Translations under genes and position numbers: made by a program
The notes under the pieces: model-generated
What the model was told of the DNA's origin: nothing
What the model saw: only the letters and a program-made list of their open reading frames with translations
Database searches by the model: none
Part shown: one piece after another, positions 1 through 11,222 of the stretch
How positions within the stretch are numbered: position 1 is the stretch's first letter
How the letters are laid out: every line of letters starts with the position of its first letter
Assembly: GCA_933207985.1 (NCBI GenBank)
Contig: OW240913.1
Coordinates: 99,483,126 to 99,547,125, forward strand
Source: Pelobates cultripes
Lineage: Eukaryota > Chordata > Amphibia > Anura > Pelobatidae
DNA: 64,000 bases
Direction of reading: 5' to 3'

Positions 1-489
1 CATGCACTATCCCACCTAGCACTTTCATCCCATACTTGTAGAACGCATAACACAGCTATTCACCTGGCTTTAAAGAATCTCATTGGAACACGACATAGCT
101 CAACCTGTGTCATAACATTTCTCCTAGGTTTTGCTTAATTTTTTGCCACCTTAAACTAAAACCATCTCACACACCATTAATTATATACAGGCATTCAACA
201 ACACAGGATAACCTATGGCCAAAACTACCATAACTTCATGCTATCATACCAGAAAAGAATATACTCAGAGGTTTTCAGGAATCCATCCCCCCACGTTCCT
301 CTGAGAGATTACCAATAGCCATCCAACTTTTCCATCCTTATCAGACCTATTAGAGCTACAACCATTCAATTATACTACAAAGTCGGCCATTACCAGCCAT
401 GCACACTGCCTTTTATGCCTTTCTCAGGCCAGAGAATCCACTACCATAACCACCACTCAGACAGAGCATTGTCTTCAACAATCCCACGT

Positions 490-667
490 ATGTAAACACA
501 TATATCATTACCTATTGCCTCTACCACATTCCGAAACGAGTCAACATGCACCAACAGTAGAGATAACATACTATCCTACCAACAACAAATGGTGTCCAGT
601 TGCGGTCCTAGATTCCTACCTTCAAGGAATTAAATACTGTAATGCATTTAAGGAAATGTCTGGTTAA
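490..667 (+). pseudogene. tyrosine-recombinase retroelement (DIRS/Ngaro-like), recombinase C-terminal fragment
   Basis: One open frame ending in TAA at 665-667 reads LPLPHSETSQ, then CPVAVLDSYL about 30 residues on. In DIRS/Ngaro tyrosine recombinases a strand followed by HSKTDQ and then CPV..L..YL is a recurring pattern in the catalytic core. The fragment is open only over about 60 codons and its upstream part is not readable, so it is a remnant. It is followed within 50 bp by the first of two split direct repeats (711-813 and 1019-1121), which fits the B1-A2-B2 terminal layout of Ngaro-type elements. The recombinase would normally integrate a circular cDNA. The family is inferred from motifs only; a different YR element is possible. 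Confidence 0.4.
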
Positions 668-710
668 TTTGTATATTGTTGACTGTATTAAATCTTTGAT
701 TATTCTTTTT

Positions 711-813
711 GCCCTCTTTATTTACAGGCCTACCGTATCGTCGGTCTCGGTACACCACAACCGACTTGCTCCCTTTATACTATCCTATGCTTATGCTGGA
801 ACCTCACTCCATA
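711..813 (+). repeat. 103-bp direct repeat, copy 1
   Basis: Nearly identical to 1019-1121 (period 308 bp), differing at only a handful of positions. It starts GCCCTCTTTATTTACAGGCC and ends CTCCATA. This is probably the B1 unit of a split-direct-repeat terminus belonging to the YR retroelement just upstream. Confidence 0.85.
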
Positions 814-893
814 TACGGCTATTTTCCCTGAACACAAGTTTTAAGGCTGTTTGGCCTGTATTTGTGGGAGGGGCTTAAATTAATTCACTCCCC

Positions 894-900
894 TATATAA
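894..900 (+). promoter_or_regulatory. TATA-box candidate between the split direct repeats
   Basis: TATATAA lies between the two 103-bp repeats, followed by a GGGACACCCC stretch. In retroelements with terminal repeats a promoter is expected here. Only the motif is seen; activity is inferred. Confidence 0.3.
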
Positions 901-1018
901 GGGACACCCCTTACCTGACTCATATCGCTTGAGGTCAGCATCAGAATGACCCTCCCACACACTCCTCATTTCAACACTTTCTCTTTTCTTTCCATTTACT
1001 TTACTTACTCCTTGGTGG

Positions 1019-1121
1019 GCCCTCTTTATTTACAGGCCTACCATATCGTCTGTCTCGGCACACCACAACCGACTTGCTCCCTTTATACTATCCTACGCTT
1101 ATGCTGGAACCTTACTCCATA
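1019..1121 (+). repeat. 103-bp direct repeat, copy 2
   Basis: Second copy of the unit at 711-813, probably B2 of a Ngaro/DIRS-type terminus. The element's 3' boundary is likely close to 1121 because similarity stops there. Confidence 0.85.
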
Positions 1122-1519
1122 GGTTATATAACAAACATATTGTTATATTTGGTTCATTTGATCTTTATAGTGCAGGGGACTCAAATGTTTTTAAAAATGT
1201 ATGTATGTATATCTGGAAGAATATTCATGTCAGCCTGGGTACATTGGGGTAGGTAAGCTTCTGAACAAATATTGTTATGTATAGATTGTGAAGGTAGTCA
1301 CCATTACTGTTAGCAGAAGAGGGACACTTTACACAGGTTCCTGAATTGTTCTTATGTTTTAGTCAATGTGTGCCCATTATAGGTTCAGCATGTGTTTTGT
1401 CTGCCCTCCTGTCGCTTTTCCACCAACTATGTGAATTAAGCTGCAGAGCCCATACAGTGCCATCTGTTGGTTGTAAGATCCTGTAACATATGCACTACCT
1501 GAATAGCAAGGTTTGTTAA

Positions 1520-1997
1520 TGTAACGGATCACCTGGCACCCCGACTGGGTACCTCCGTTAAAGGATGCTCCTAGCGTTTCCTGAGGACTCCAAGCACTCT
1601 GGCAGACACCACAATCACCGAACCGGAGAAGCGTATACCTTCTCTCAAGCATGTGAATGCTATAAACAGCTGAATAGGCAAAAACCATACGGATGGGTTT
1701 AGACTCCTAGCAGTCAAACTGGAACAGCATACAATAAATCCTTCCCCAATAATGAGACGACACTTCACTTTGAGGGTTAAGCAGGAACTGCCAATTTATT
1801 CACACAACCTCCTTTTAAGACATTCTCCCATGCAAGGGAGGGATCCACAACAATTAGTACCCCAGCCAATAATGTACCAGTTACCTCCCACACATCTCCT
1901 CCCCTTAGTGTGACACATAATCCCATTAGTACAGACACAAATTCACTGGGTTACTGGATGTACCCCTAAACTTAGGGTTACCCCTTTAAATGTTACA
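1520..1997. repeat. candidate LTR (TGTAAC...GTTACA)
   Basis: The segment begins TGTAACGGATC and ends TGTTACA, giving inverted TGTAAC/GTTACA ends and a length of 478 bp, all plausible for an LTR. The sequence just beyond it (TCCCCTGGTAGCCCTGA) recurs after GTTACA at 41011-41030, so the right boundary is shared by a second copy. Orientation and superfamily are not determined, and no target duplication was found. Confidence 0.4.
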
Positions 1998-2860
1998 TCC
2001 CCTGGTAGCCCTGATCTGGGTGAGACACATATCCAAAAATCACCCAGATCGGACCAGGGATTCGGGAATTATGGACGGTTAAAGTTTTGACCGACTGCAT
2101 GGCAAAAGTATCCGAAAATAGTTCCATGTATTTTGGCCCTGCAGTCGGTCACAGAAAAGGGAATGTAAACACACGAATTGCCTGGGTTATAGAGCCTGGG
2201 GAGGGTTTAAATGAATTTCCTTGTTCGTGGGGTTCTTTCTACCGAACGGCGGGTCATTCGGTAGTTTCCACACGAATTCATGGAAGTCTGGAGGTCTCAG
2301 CGGTGTTTGCCTAGTCGAGTGTCCGATTTTTAGTTCCAGACACTCGACGGCAAAACACCGCTGCTCGGGAGTTTAAGATGGCCGCCGCCACGTGTTCGTT
2401 TCCCGAATGGCGGCCACCCAGAGGACAAAACCACACATTACATCGATTGCCAATCACCCGTTTGCAATATTGTTGCAAACGGTAATTGGAGGCACACTTC
2501 TTCCTGGGTGGTCTGGTTGTTCGGTAGTTTCACTCAATATAATGAATGGAGTGATTCTACTGAACAATCAGGGGAATGCTGCATACACATATACACTTTA
2601 GCCGAACACACAGAAACATACATGATATAAAAGACATCCTTACTGTAATCTGCTACCAAGTCTTAAATGGGTATTGTTCCTAAAAGTCATCATATGTCTC
2701 TGGATGGCCCTTAAAGGGCCAGTAGCAGCAATATAAAATATCACATGCCCAAATATTGCATTAAAAGTACAAATTTACCAGGGGCCATAGTCAGCAGGTA
2801 GGAGGCGGGCAGCCAGGCCTCTCCAAGGTCCAGTGGCGAGGCGGGTTCTGCCAAAGTTAA
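1998..2860. repeat. dispersed repeat family (LTR-associated), copy 1
   Basis: Shares scattered long blocks with 4330-4800 and 41010-41640. These include a CCCAGATC/GGTTC block, a 'gaaaatagttcca' block, a GATGGCCGCC block with CACGTGTTCG, and a distal block of the type GCAGGAGGCGGGCAGCCAGG. The three copies are divergent and have different deletions. No long protein-coding frame is convincing; the short open frames at 2087-2601 fall inside the repeat. It is likely the internal or flanking part of the element whose LTR candidate is 1520-1997. Confidence 0.5.
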
Positions 2861-3229
2861 TTTGCATATTCAGGCAGATTTGCATATTATGAATTCTACA
2901 GACAGGAGAAATATTTTGTGTTGATTGTCTTCACAACCTCTTTTTACATTTATTATAGGTTTCTGAATGTTTTTTACATGATTTGTTTATTTGTATTATA
3001 TTGAGTTTGTCACAGCAAGTTTAATGTATTGCGCATATAAGCTAATTCTGAATTAAAATAAAGCTTTGTGTGTTCCTTTTATTCCTTTTTGTGTGTGTGT
3101 TCATTTTATTCCTTTTGTTCCATGTCTTGTTTTTGGGGCAAAAGAAGCTAAATAGATTATTGGTTCTAATATGTTATAAAAATGTTTCATAGGATATGTT
3201 ATAATATTAATGAGGAATAATAGCTGTTA

Positions 3230-3500
3230 GAGCAAATTGGGAAAGCTGCACAACTAGGGGATATTATAATTATTGGAGAACCTGAACATAAATTGGGATA
3301 GAGGGACTAGTAGTTCAGCTTGGGGAATCATGTTTTTGAAGCGGTTAAATTACACCTTCATGTCCCAATTGGAAGAAGCACCAACCAGAACAGGTTGTCT
3401 GGATTTGGTCAGAATAAACATTGTTGATCTTTTGTCATATATTCAAGTAAGGGAGCCTTTGGGAAATAGTGCTCACAATATAGTGTCTTTTTAAATAAAT
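3230..3500 (+). pseudogene. CR1-type LINE, end of APE endonuclease domain
   Basis: The frame at 3273-3494 contains QLEEAPTRTGCLDLV and VREPLGNSAHNIVSF. In CR1/L2 elements the apurinic-like endonuclease ends with an EPTR....LDLV segment and an EPLGNSDHN motif carrying the catalytic SDH. Here D is replaced by A (NSAHN), so this copy could not nick DNA. The continuation of the same LINE is most likely the linker and reverse transcriptase at 5650-7330, with a repeat (3500-5650) lying between them. Confidence 0.55.
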
Positions 3501-4329
3501 TCAAAAAAACAAATGCACATGAGCACTGCTGTATTTATCAAGAAGCTAAAAAGACATTTGACTTGGGTGGCACTTTCCAGGAAGCCAGCAAGAAATGCAG
3601 CCCCAAACTGAGGCTCGGACACCTCAACAACGTTAACTGTCTATGGAGCCCACCCATGACGCCAGCCAGAAGGCCACAACTTTAGCAGCCAATAGAACTT
3701 GCCCACACACCACTTTTTTTTTTCACACCCAGTTTTCTTGGCTGGGACAGGTTCCTGAACTGCATGGAGCAGGAGAAATAAGAAGTGAGAGTGCCCATAA
3801 AGTGGGGACATTATTATGGGTGACATAGTTAATACTCAGATTAAGCAATATACACCGCCTGTAGCAGTGATAATAGGGAGCATCAAGGGAAATGTAGTTA
3901 AGAAACATCTGGTGAACCAAGTTTATCAATCCTTAGTCTGTGAGGCAGGCTTGATAAAGGTTATGTTGTACAACTAATGTTAGTATTTTATCACTTTATA
4001 AGCTACAATAAAAAAAAAGCTAAAAAAAAACCTTATATACACATGTAATATATGACTATTTGGTCCTAACTTTGTAATTTGTATATACTGTATGATTTGC
4101 AAGGTCTGATGGAGCATCAATTGACGAAGGTCCTAGTGCTCACCAAGGACCATCAGCACCACAGCAGGCACCATAAGCACTGCAGACCCCACGAACCGCC
4201 GCAGCTTGGTTGGGGTCTCGCCGTCTCCAACCCACCCTGGACCTACGACAAGGCTCCAGGCTCCAGTGGGTGAAATTCTCTTCCTTCAGAGAGTGTAGCA
4301 GGAACAGCTCTTCTAAGATCTAGTGATTA
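3501..4329. other. unassigned segment between repeats
   Basis: No convincing gene. It holds poly-A/T runs near 3714-3722 and 4008-4030 and short shadow frames on both strands at 3640-3830. It separates the two parts of the decayed CR1 LINE and is probably inserted repeat DNA. Confidence 0.4.
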
Positions 4330-4800
4330 TCCAAGGGAGCAACATATCCAGAAATCACCCAGATCAGATCAGGGGTTCAGAAAATTTATGGAAGGCATAT
4401 TTTTGCCCAGGTCAACACAGGATTTCATGCCCCAAACAGTTCCATAGAATCGCGACTAAGTGCCGATGGAGGACTGACCAGGAAAAACAAGGTTTTCATG
4501 CCAAAAATAGTTCCAGGGCATTCACGACGAAGTCCCCCTGAAGTCTATTCATGGTTTTAGCCCATGTGAACAAGATGGCCGCCACCACGTGTTCGAATGT
4601 CGAACAGTGGTCACTTTGACTGTTCGGGAGTTTGAAGAACCAATGTTTAAAGTCCCAATAGGCACAATTAGGGGGTCTCAGCCAAAATAAATTAAAGTGG
4701 CCATAGTCACAGGGTTAAATGCTAGCAAGTAGTCTTTTCCAAAGCCCAGTGGTGAAGTGGCTTTCGTCACACAAGGCAACATTGACTATAACGAAGATCT
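4330..4800. repeat. dispersed repeat family (LTR-associated), copy 2
   Basis: Matches 1998-2860 and 41010-41640 in order: the AATCACCCAGATC block, the GTTCCATAGAATC block, the GAACAAGATGGCCGCC block and the CCCAGTGGTGAAGTGG block. It is shorter than the other copies, with internal deletions. It lies inside the gap between the two parts of a CR1 LINE, suggesting insertion into that LINE. Confidence 0.5.
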
Positions 4801-5649
4801 GTAACATGGCTTTTTATATGAAACCACACTGTATAGCATCATCCCAGATTCAACAATTTGCATTTCAGTTTAAAATATTAATATTTGTGTTTAAAGTTAT
4901 CTAAGTTATTGAAATCCTCATCATGTCCGTTTCATGATGGATTGATTGATGTAAGTATGGAATGAATGGTGTGTGCTAAGGCTAAAGTAGCATAAAAGAC
5001 TGGATGTGCTGATATGTACAGTGGCACTGTATGGCGCGAATGGTGTATAAACAATGGTTGAATCTTTGGTGTGGTATTACTGCCATGTGGACTGACCACA
5101 TGCTAATTCAACCAATTTGAATGTCTGTGATCCATATAGTATAGTTAACATGTAATCTAAAATAGGAACTCGTAATCCAATTTTAATGTACAGATAGTAA
5201 AAGGTGGAGTCAAAAGAGGAAGGGATGGGGCAAATTTAGATTACATGGTGCCAGAGTTTAGTCATGTCTAGGGCAGCACAAAATTACTGAACATGGGGTA
5301 TACTAAAACATGTAATTTTAAAAAGACCAACTTCAATAAGAAAAAGGCAGCCAACAACATAATTAAGAAAAATATGGGAATTGGGGGTACATCCAGAACA
5401 TGCATTTCAAAGCAGTGGTGCTGCCGTACAGACCAAAGCATATACAATATACAGTTAAAGGAACAGCATACACAAACAAAACAGTTTTACATTTAACAAG
5501 GCTACTTAAAATCCACCTACCTTTGCAAATAAATATGGGGATTCAGCTTCACCATATGGCCATATTGTGTTAAGCCCACCACTACGTCACAGTACCCCAA
5601 TATCGGTGGGTCCTACACTTATTTTAACATGGGAGATTTGCAACATATT
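4801..5649. other. unassigned segment
   Basis: AT-rich sequence with only short open frames, for example a lysine/asparagine-rich one at 5293-5496 that matches nothing I recognise. It probably belongs to the insertion that splits the CR1 remnant. Confidence 0.3.
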
Positions 5650-7330
5650 GACATTCATAAACACGTTAGTGAAAAAAAAAAAAGATAAATTCAATATTTG
5701 CAAACAATAAGAAATGTAAATTCCCCAATATATACCATTGGGTAACAAATGTAAAAAATAATTATTTAAAGCAATGTGGCTTAGTGGGAAGATAAGAAAA
5801 GGAATAAAAAATAAGAGAAGGGCATTTAAAGCAATTTAAATCAGAAACATGCCAAAAATGCACAAAGAAATTTGATTAGTTAGAATAAACTAGAAAAAAA
5901 GTGCTATCCAAAGAGCAAGACCAACCCCAAAATGTTTTTTAGATACAAAAAGTATAGGAAACCAAAAATGAAAAGCATAGGTACGCTGAAATCAGAGATG
6001 GGTGATGAAGGCATGAATTTTAAATAATTATTGTCTGCAATGTATATCAAGTAGGGACTTAAGGCAAGATATATGATTGCCGCAAAAAATAAAAACTGAA
6101 GAAAATTGTTATTGGATTATTTATGACAACTAAAGAAATGTAAAATAAACAAAGCTCTCTGGCCTGATGGTATTCACCCATGAGTGCTTAAGGAGCTAAG
6201 TGTGGGAAAAAAGCAAAACCTGCTTTCAGAATTATTTTTTTTTCAGGAATTTTACCAGAGGATTGGAGAAAGGCAGATGTGGTTCCTATATGTAAATGTG
6301 TTTAAAATATTTGCCTGTTAATTATAGACCTGTTTGTTTAACTTCTGTGGTTGGGAAAGTATTTTAAGGATTATTAAGGGATAATATTCAGGAATTGATT
6401 GGGAAGAATATTGTTATGAGCAAGAATCATCATGGTTTTATGAAACATGCATCATGTCAAACTAACTTTATTGTATTCTACAAAGAAGTAAGTAGAAGTA
6501 TAGGTCAGGGTGTTGCAGTGGATGTGATCTACTTGAAATTTGTCAAGGTGTTCACTATAATACCACACAGTAGGTTATGTGTTTAAATATAAAGATATTG
6601 GTCTACATGAAATTTCTTGTTCTTGGTAGAACAGTGATTTAAAGAGAGTGTTAAGATCTTGGGAATTGTTATGGACAGCAAACTATGCAACAATCAGCAG
6701 TTGCTAAGACCATCTCACAATTGTGAGACCATACCTTAAATATGCTGTGCAATTGTGTGCACCTGTTCTAAAGGCAGGCTATAAAATGAAAAAGAGGAGT
6801 GGAATAGTTTAGTTGTAAAGAAGGGTTAAATAACAAAATTTGTTTAGAAACATTATGCCTCAGAGGGGATATGATAGCATTATATTAATAAATTTGGGGC
6901 CAATACAAACAATTGCCTGGAGATCTATTCATAAACATGGCTATACATAGGACACGAGGTCACCCATTTAGACTGGACGGAAGGAGATTTAGTCTAAGGC
7001 CAAGGAAAGGGTTCATTACAGTAAAAAAACATAAGGATGTAGAATTCTCTGCCTGACGAGGTGGTTTTATCAGAGTTTGTACTTTTGCTTAAACAGCTAA
7101 TGGATGAATACTTGCAAAAAAAACAGAATATTAAAGGGATGTGATTTTTAATATGTGGGGTTACAGCTACTTGTTCCAAGGAGAGAGCTGACTGTCATTC
7201 TTGGGTCACGAAGGGATTTTTTCCTTTCCAAAATATGAAAGTGCTTCAAACTTTTTTTTTTTTTGCCTTCTTTTGAATTAACCGCAAAAACAGATGTAAG
7301 AATGGCTGAACTTGATGTTTGTAGGGCTTT
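5650..7330 (+). pseudogene. decayed CR1-type LINE, linker to 3' end
   Basis: Broken frames can be followed along the plus strand. There is a basic linker near 5780-5960, then NKALWPDGIHP near 6150 (the CR1 motif NKASGPDGIHP), then remnants of the segment before RT motif 'LTSV.GK..E' near 6330-6420. HGFMKHASCQTNFI lies at about 6428-6470, RTRGHPFRLDGRRF near 6950, and a 3' end with the CR1 tail motif GGCTGAACTTGATG near 7301. Many stops and frameshifts and the absence of a readable YADD box mean it has long been inactive. With 3230-3500 it represents one old insertion. Confidence 0.6.
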
Positions 7331-7351
7331 GCTTCTTTAAGCCTGTATTAC

Positions 7352-7371
7352 TGTGTGTGTGTGTGTGTGTG

Positions 7372-7416
<45 letters not shown>
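7352..7416. repeat. (GT)n microsatellite
   Basis: A 65-bp GT run with a single GACT interruption, directly downstream of the CR1 3' end. It is a likely slippage-prone polymorphic site. Confidence 0.95.
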
Positions 7417-7418
<2 letters not shown>

Positions 7419-8715
7419 CTAAACCCCCATTATTTTTTGCCGAGGTGAGGTGTTTTTAAATAAAACTATTACAATAGTGAATAAGCGGGTGCGCTGGATT
7501 GTGTAACTTGTATATTTTGGCCCCAGCAGCACCCTTTAATGTATGCATGTTCAGGTGAGTACAGCCCTCTTGGTATTATATATTAACTATAAATAATACA
7601 AAGTTAAACAAAAAAATTGCACACCAGTCAAGCCATAAGACTTGCTTTTCCCAGGGAAATTTGCAGTGATGTTACTATATATTTATTTATTTATTTATTC
7701 ATATATTCACATAGATCCTCCTATTTACCTACATCACAGAAAAATAAAAAGGCCACTTTAGCTCTATTACTCTATTAAAAGGAACCATTTATATTGAGAG
7801 CCTCATCTTACCTAATTGTTTTTTTACAATTGCTTACTAATGTGAGGCCAACACATATTATGATGTTGATTTGGCAAGGCTGTATTACTAATAGCCTTAA
7901 TCAGTCGGTTACCACCGGTAGCAAGCTGTGCACTTGTGTTTTGAAACATTGCATGATTATACTAAAATCTCTGGCAGTATTTGTAATCATTTAAATCTGT
8001 AAGATGTCACACTGCCGAAAATATCTTAAGACATTTACACATCCTTTCCATTTTTAACAAGAATATAACTGCACTTATGACACAGAACTATTGAAAACTG
8101 TTATAAATAAAATGCAAAGTCTATTGATGTGCCCTGTATTATGGAAATTTGCAGTAGAAAAACTTGATACATTTAACACATATATGTATAAGGTGTATTC
8201 ACTAAACAAAGAATTGTGCTTAATACACAAAAGAACTGCACATTTAGGGCTAAATTAGCCAAATCACAAAAGAAAATCCCTAACTCAGACCTTCTAGCTC
8301 TGCTTTTTTTAGACTAAATTGTGAAATTCTGTTTTATATGTTATCCATACTTTCTAGTTAACCAATTTGTTTCTTTCTTGATGTTATTTTACTTGTATTT
8401 TACAGAATTTACAGATATTAGTACTGCACACTAAAAGAGGTTGCTACTCAGTTTGGTGAGTGTCAATTTTTATAATTTTTGTACACTTTTTTGTAACTTT
8501 TCATGCAATAAATACATATAAGATCTATACCCATTGACATATTTGCTACTGTACCTGTGTATTTATGTTTAAACTAGAGTTTTATTTAATAAAGTTTCTT
8601 TTTCAGAATTCTATATTCCTTGATTAAGTTGTAAAGTGAAATATGAATGATGTTCTAGTTGTCAAATTACTTTGAAGACATATAACTACATCCATATTTA
8701 AAGTTTATTAAATAG
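7417..8715. other. no recognised feature
   Basis: AT-rich single-copy-looking DNA. A short TTTA tandem at about 7681-7698 is the only structure seen. The open frame at 7794-7994 has no recognisable domain. Confidence 0.5.
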
Positions 8716-9631
8716 TTAAAGGGGCACTTTAGCAAAATGAAGCAATAGTTCTGTATAAATCATTTTCACTGCTCAGTTTTCTATCATTTAGGAGTTAAAT
8801 CACGTTTGTTTCGGTTTACATGGTTACTATAGTGCTAGGAATAGAAATCTGTACTCCTAGCCCTATAGATTCCTCTGCCCCTCCCTTTCTCCCCCCAGCA
8901 CTGCAAGGGCTAAAAACACCTTCCTGTACTTACCCGACTCCAGAACTGATCTCCCTCGAAGCGTCACCTCCTCATGCATCAGACAACAGGGGGAGGCTAG
9001 CGGCATGCGTGGCGAGTACTGCAAGTGCATTAGGCCCTCCATTGCTTAAATGCTTTCCTATACGGATTTTACTGATGCTGGATGTCCTCATGCAGAGCAT
9101 GCAAAAGTCGCCTAGCATGCAGGAAAAGCCTCTAGTGACTGATGATTGAAAGCCACTAGAGGCAGTCTTAACCCTGCAATGTAATTATTTGTAGCTTCTC
9201 AGAAACTGCAATAAATAACATTGAAAGGTAAGCAGACTCACAAAGCATGAATGAAAACTAAATAGTTTTATTTTCAATCAGAGATAACTTACACACTTTT
9301 AAAGTATCTCCTGCTCTGTAAATTGAACTTTAATTACATTCAGGAAGCTTCTGCAGGGTCTAGCCAGCTATTAACAAAGCAGGAGATACAAAACTTTGAA
9401 TTAAACATAATTTGCAATAAAGGAAGTGTAAAGATTAGATCTCACTTTACAGGAAATTGTTAGGAAAGCTGTGTAAGTCAGGTGTGTGCAGGTGTGACTA
9501 GAGCTGCATAAACACAGTGCGTTAACTTCTAAATGGCAGAGAATCGAGCAGTGAGACTGCATGGGCATGATCGATACACCAAAACTTCTTTATTAAGCTG
9601 TTTGTTTTGGTGATTATAGTGTCCGTTTTAA
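8716..9631. mobile_element. TTAA-flanked DNA transposon, Kolobok/T2-like, non-autonomous
   Basis: The element starts TTAAAGGGGCACTTTAGC and ends ATAGTGTCCGTTTTAA; TTAA occurs at 8716-8719 and 9628-9631. The inward ends share an imperfect inverted repeat that other copies in the window show more clearly (10390, 38404, 56110, 62086): TTAAAGGGACACTATAGTCACC, then a stretch reading through CTAAATGGCAGAGAA. The TTAAAGG(R) start is characteristic of the Xenopus T2/Kolobok MITEs. The interior contains a CCTCTAGTG...CACTAGAGG inverted motif near 9128-9160. The open frame at 8820-9149 lies wholly inside the element and resembles no transposase. Confidence 0.7.
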
Positions 9632-9780
9632 GAGGGCAGCTAACTACAGCATGTTGCAACCTCAGACAAATAATGGCCAGAAGAAACCCTATATATTTTT
9701 TATAATTTTTAAAGCCAACTACACCTCACTGGATCAAAACTATTTAAAATTATGAGAATATATATTTTAATTAATAAAAA

Positions 9781-9783
<3 letters not shown>

Positions 9784-9813
<30 letters not shown>
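9784..9813. repeat. (TA)n microsatellite
   Basis: About 15 uninterrupted TA units. Confidence 0.95.
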
Positions 9814-9817
<4 letters not shown>

Positions 9818-10389
9818 CTATTATCCATGCAAACATACAGAATGTGTGAACATCTAAAATAAATAAATAATATTTTTTAATTCAGTGTGATTTATTTTGT
9901 CCTTGCAAAATAAAACATGTGTTAGCAAATATTTTGGACTGCAAAGGAACCAGATGGCACCATGTATTGGATTTTCTGCATTATGAATTACAAAAATATT
10001 CTCAGAGCCCCCGTAGTCAGGACAGCTTCATATGAAATGTATTTCATATTTCCGTGCCAGTGTTATACTGCAATACCTGTTTTCGGGATGCTCTTGGCAC
10101 AATAACACAGAATCATTACTGTATAATGCACAGTAAGATTATACACAACCTAGATAATATTGGTGTTATGTGTTCAAAGTCCCTGTATAATTTGCTTTCC
10201 TTTGTACGTAAGCACACAATATGTTATAAATGAATAGAATATGGGATAAAACGATAATAAACTCTCTATAACCATTTATTCACATAATGACAAGAAGAAG
10301 AGTCAGTGCTTAAAGTTAAATTATACTTTGAAAATTCTGTGATGTTACAATACAACTGTTGCACTGTTTGCATTAAGTTGCTGAATATG

Positions 10390-10480
10390 TTAAAGGGACA
10401 TTATAGTCACCAAAACAACTTTTGATTAAGCAGTATTTGTGTATAGAACATGCTTCTGAAGTCTCACTTCTCAATTCTCA
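10390..10480 (+). mobile_element. Kolobok/T2-like terminus, partial
   Basis: TTAAAGGGACATTATAGTCA starts the fragment, followed by the same AACAACTTT..TTAAGCAG track as in the copies at 38404 and 56110. No partner terminus is found nearby, so this looks like a truncated copy. Confidence 0.6.
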
Positions 10481-11222
10481 GTCACTTCCTCATGTCCTGC
10501 CTAGACCTATTCCAAATGCCCTGGAAATTTAATGATATAGGGACATGTTTCCCTTGCATGGACCTCAGATCTGCCCACTCAGAGACTCTAAACATTTTTC
10601 CCACAGCTGAATTCGTGAACTATATTGGTTGGTAGTATTACAAAAGCCTTGAGAAAGGCTCTGAAGTACCAAAATATTGCCCAGTTAAAAGAATAAATGT
10701 ATCATGTAGAACATTCCTTAGATATCCAGATATTCCCTCTGGTAATAAAGTGATGGATTCCACTTTTTCCCAACCCCACTTTATACTTAAGTGGCAGACA
10801 AAGTTAAGAGAGCATCTCTAGATCCTGGTGACTGGACACATGTATAATTCTTCTACATACCTCTGAATAATTCACAAGGATAGATACTATAGACACTTTA
10901 ATTTTAGGGGTGTGAGTGGGGTGTGGTCAGGGGGCAGGGATGTTCTGAGAAATTGTAGTTTACTTACTAATAATAATTGATGCAATTAAAAATTAATTTA
11001 GAACTCAAAGTATCAGGAGTAAAGTCAAAGAATACTGTGCTCTGGTTAAAAAGGATATTGGGACAGAAAAGAAAGACACTTGGGTAGTGTGATTATAAAG
11101 CATACAGACCATATCTAGATAACTAATTTTGAAGAGTATGTATACTCTTCTTAATAGGTCTCTCCCTGGAACTATGCAAACCTGCTAGTAAATTACCCTA
11201 TAAAACCTGTAAATCAGATAGA
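10481..11222. other. no recognised feature
   Basis: No coding or repeat structure recognised. A short open frame at 10450-10635 overlaps the T2-like terminus and is not considered real. Confidence 0.4.

Noticed and set aside
8820..9149. 109-codon frame as a possible gene
   Set aside because: It lies entirely within a TTAA-flanked non-autonomous element and has no domain.
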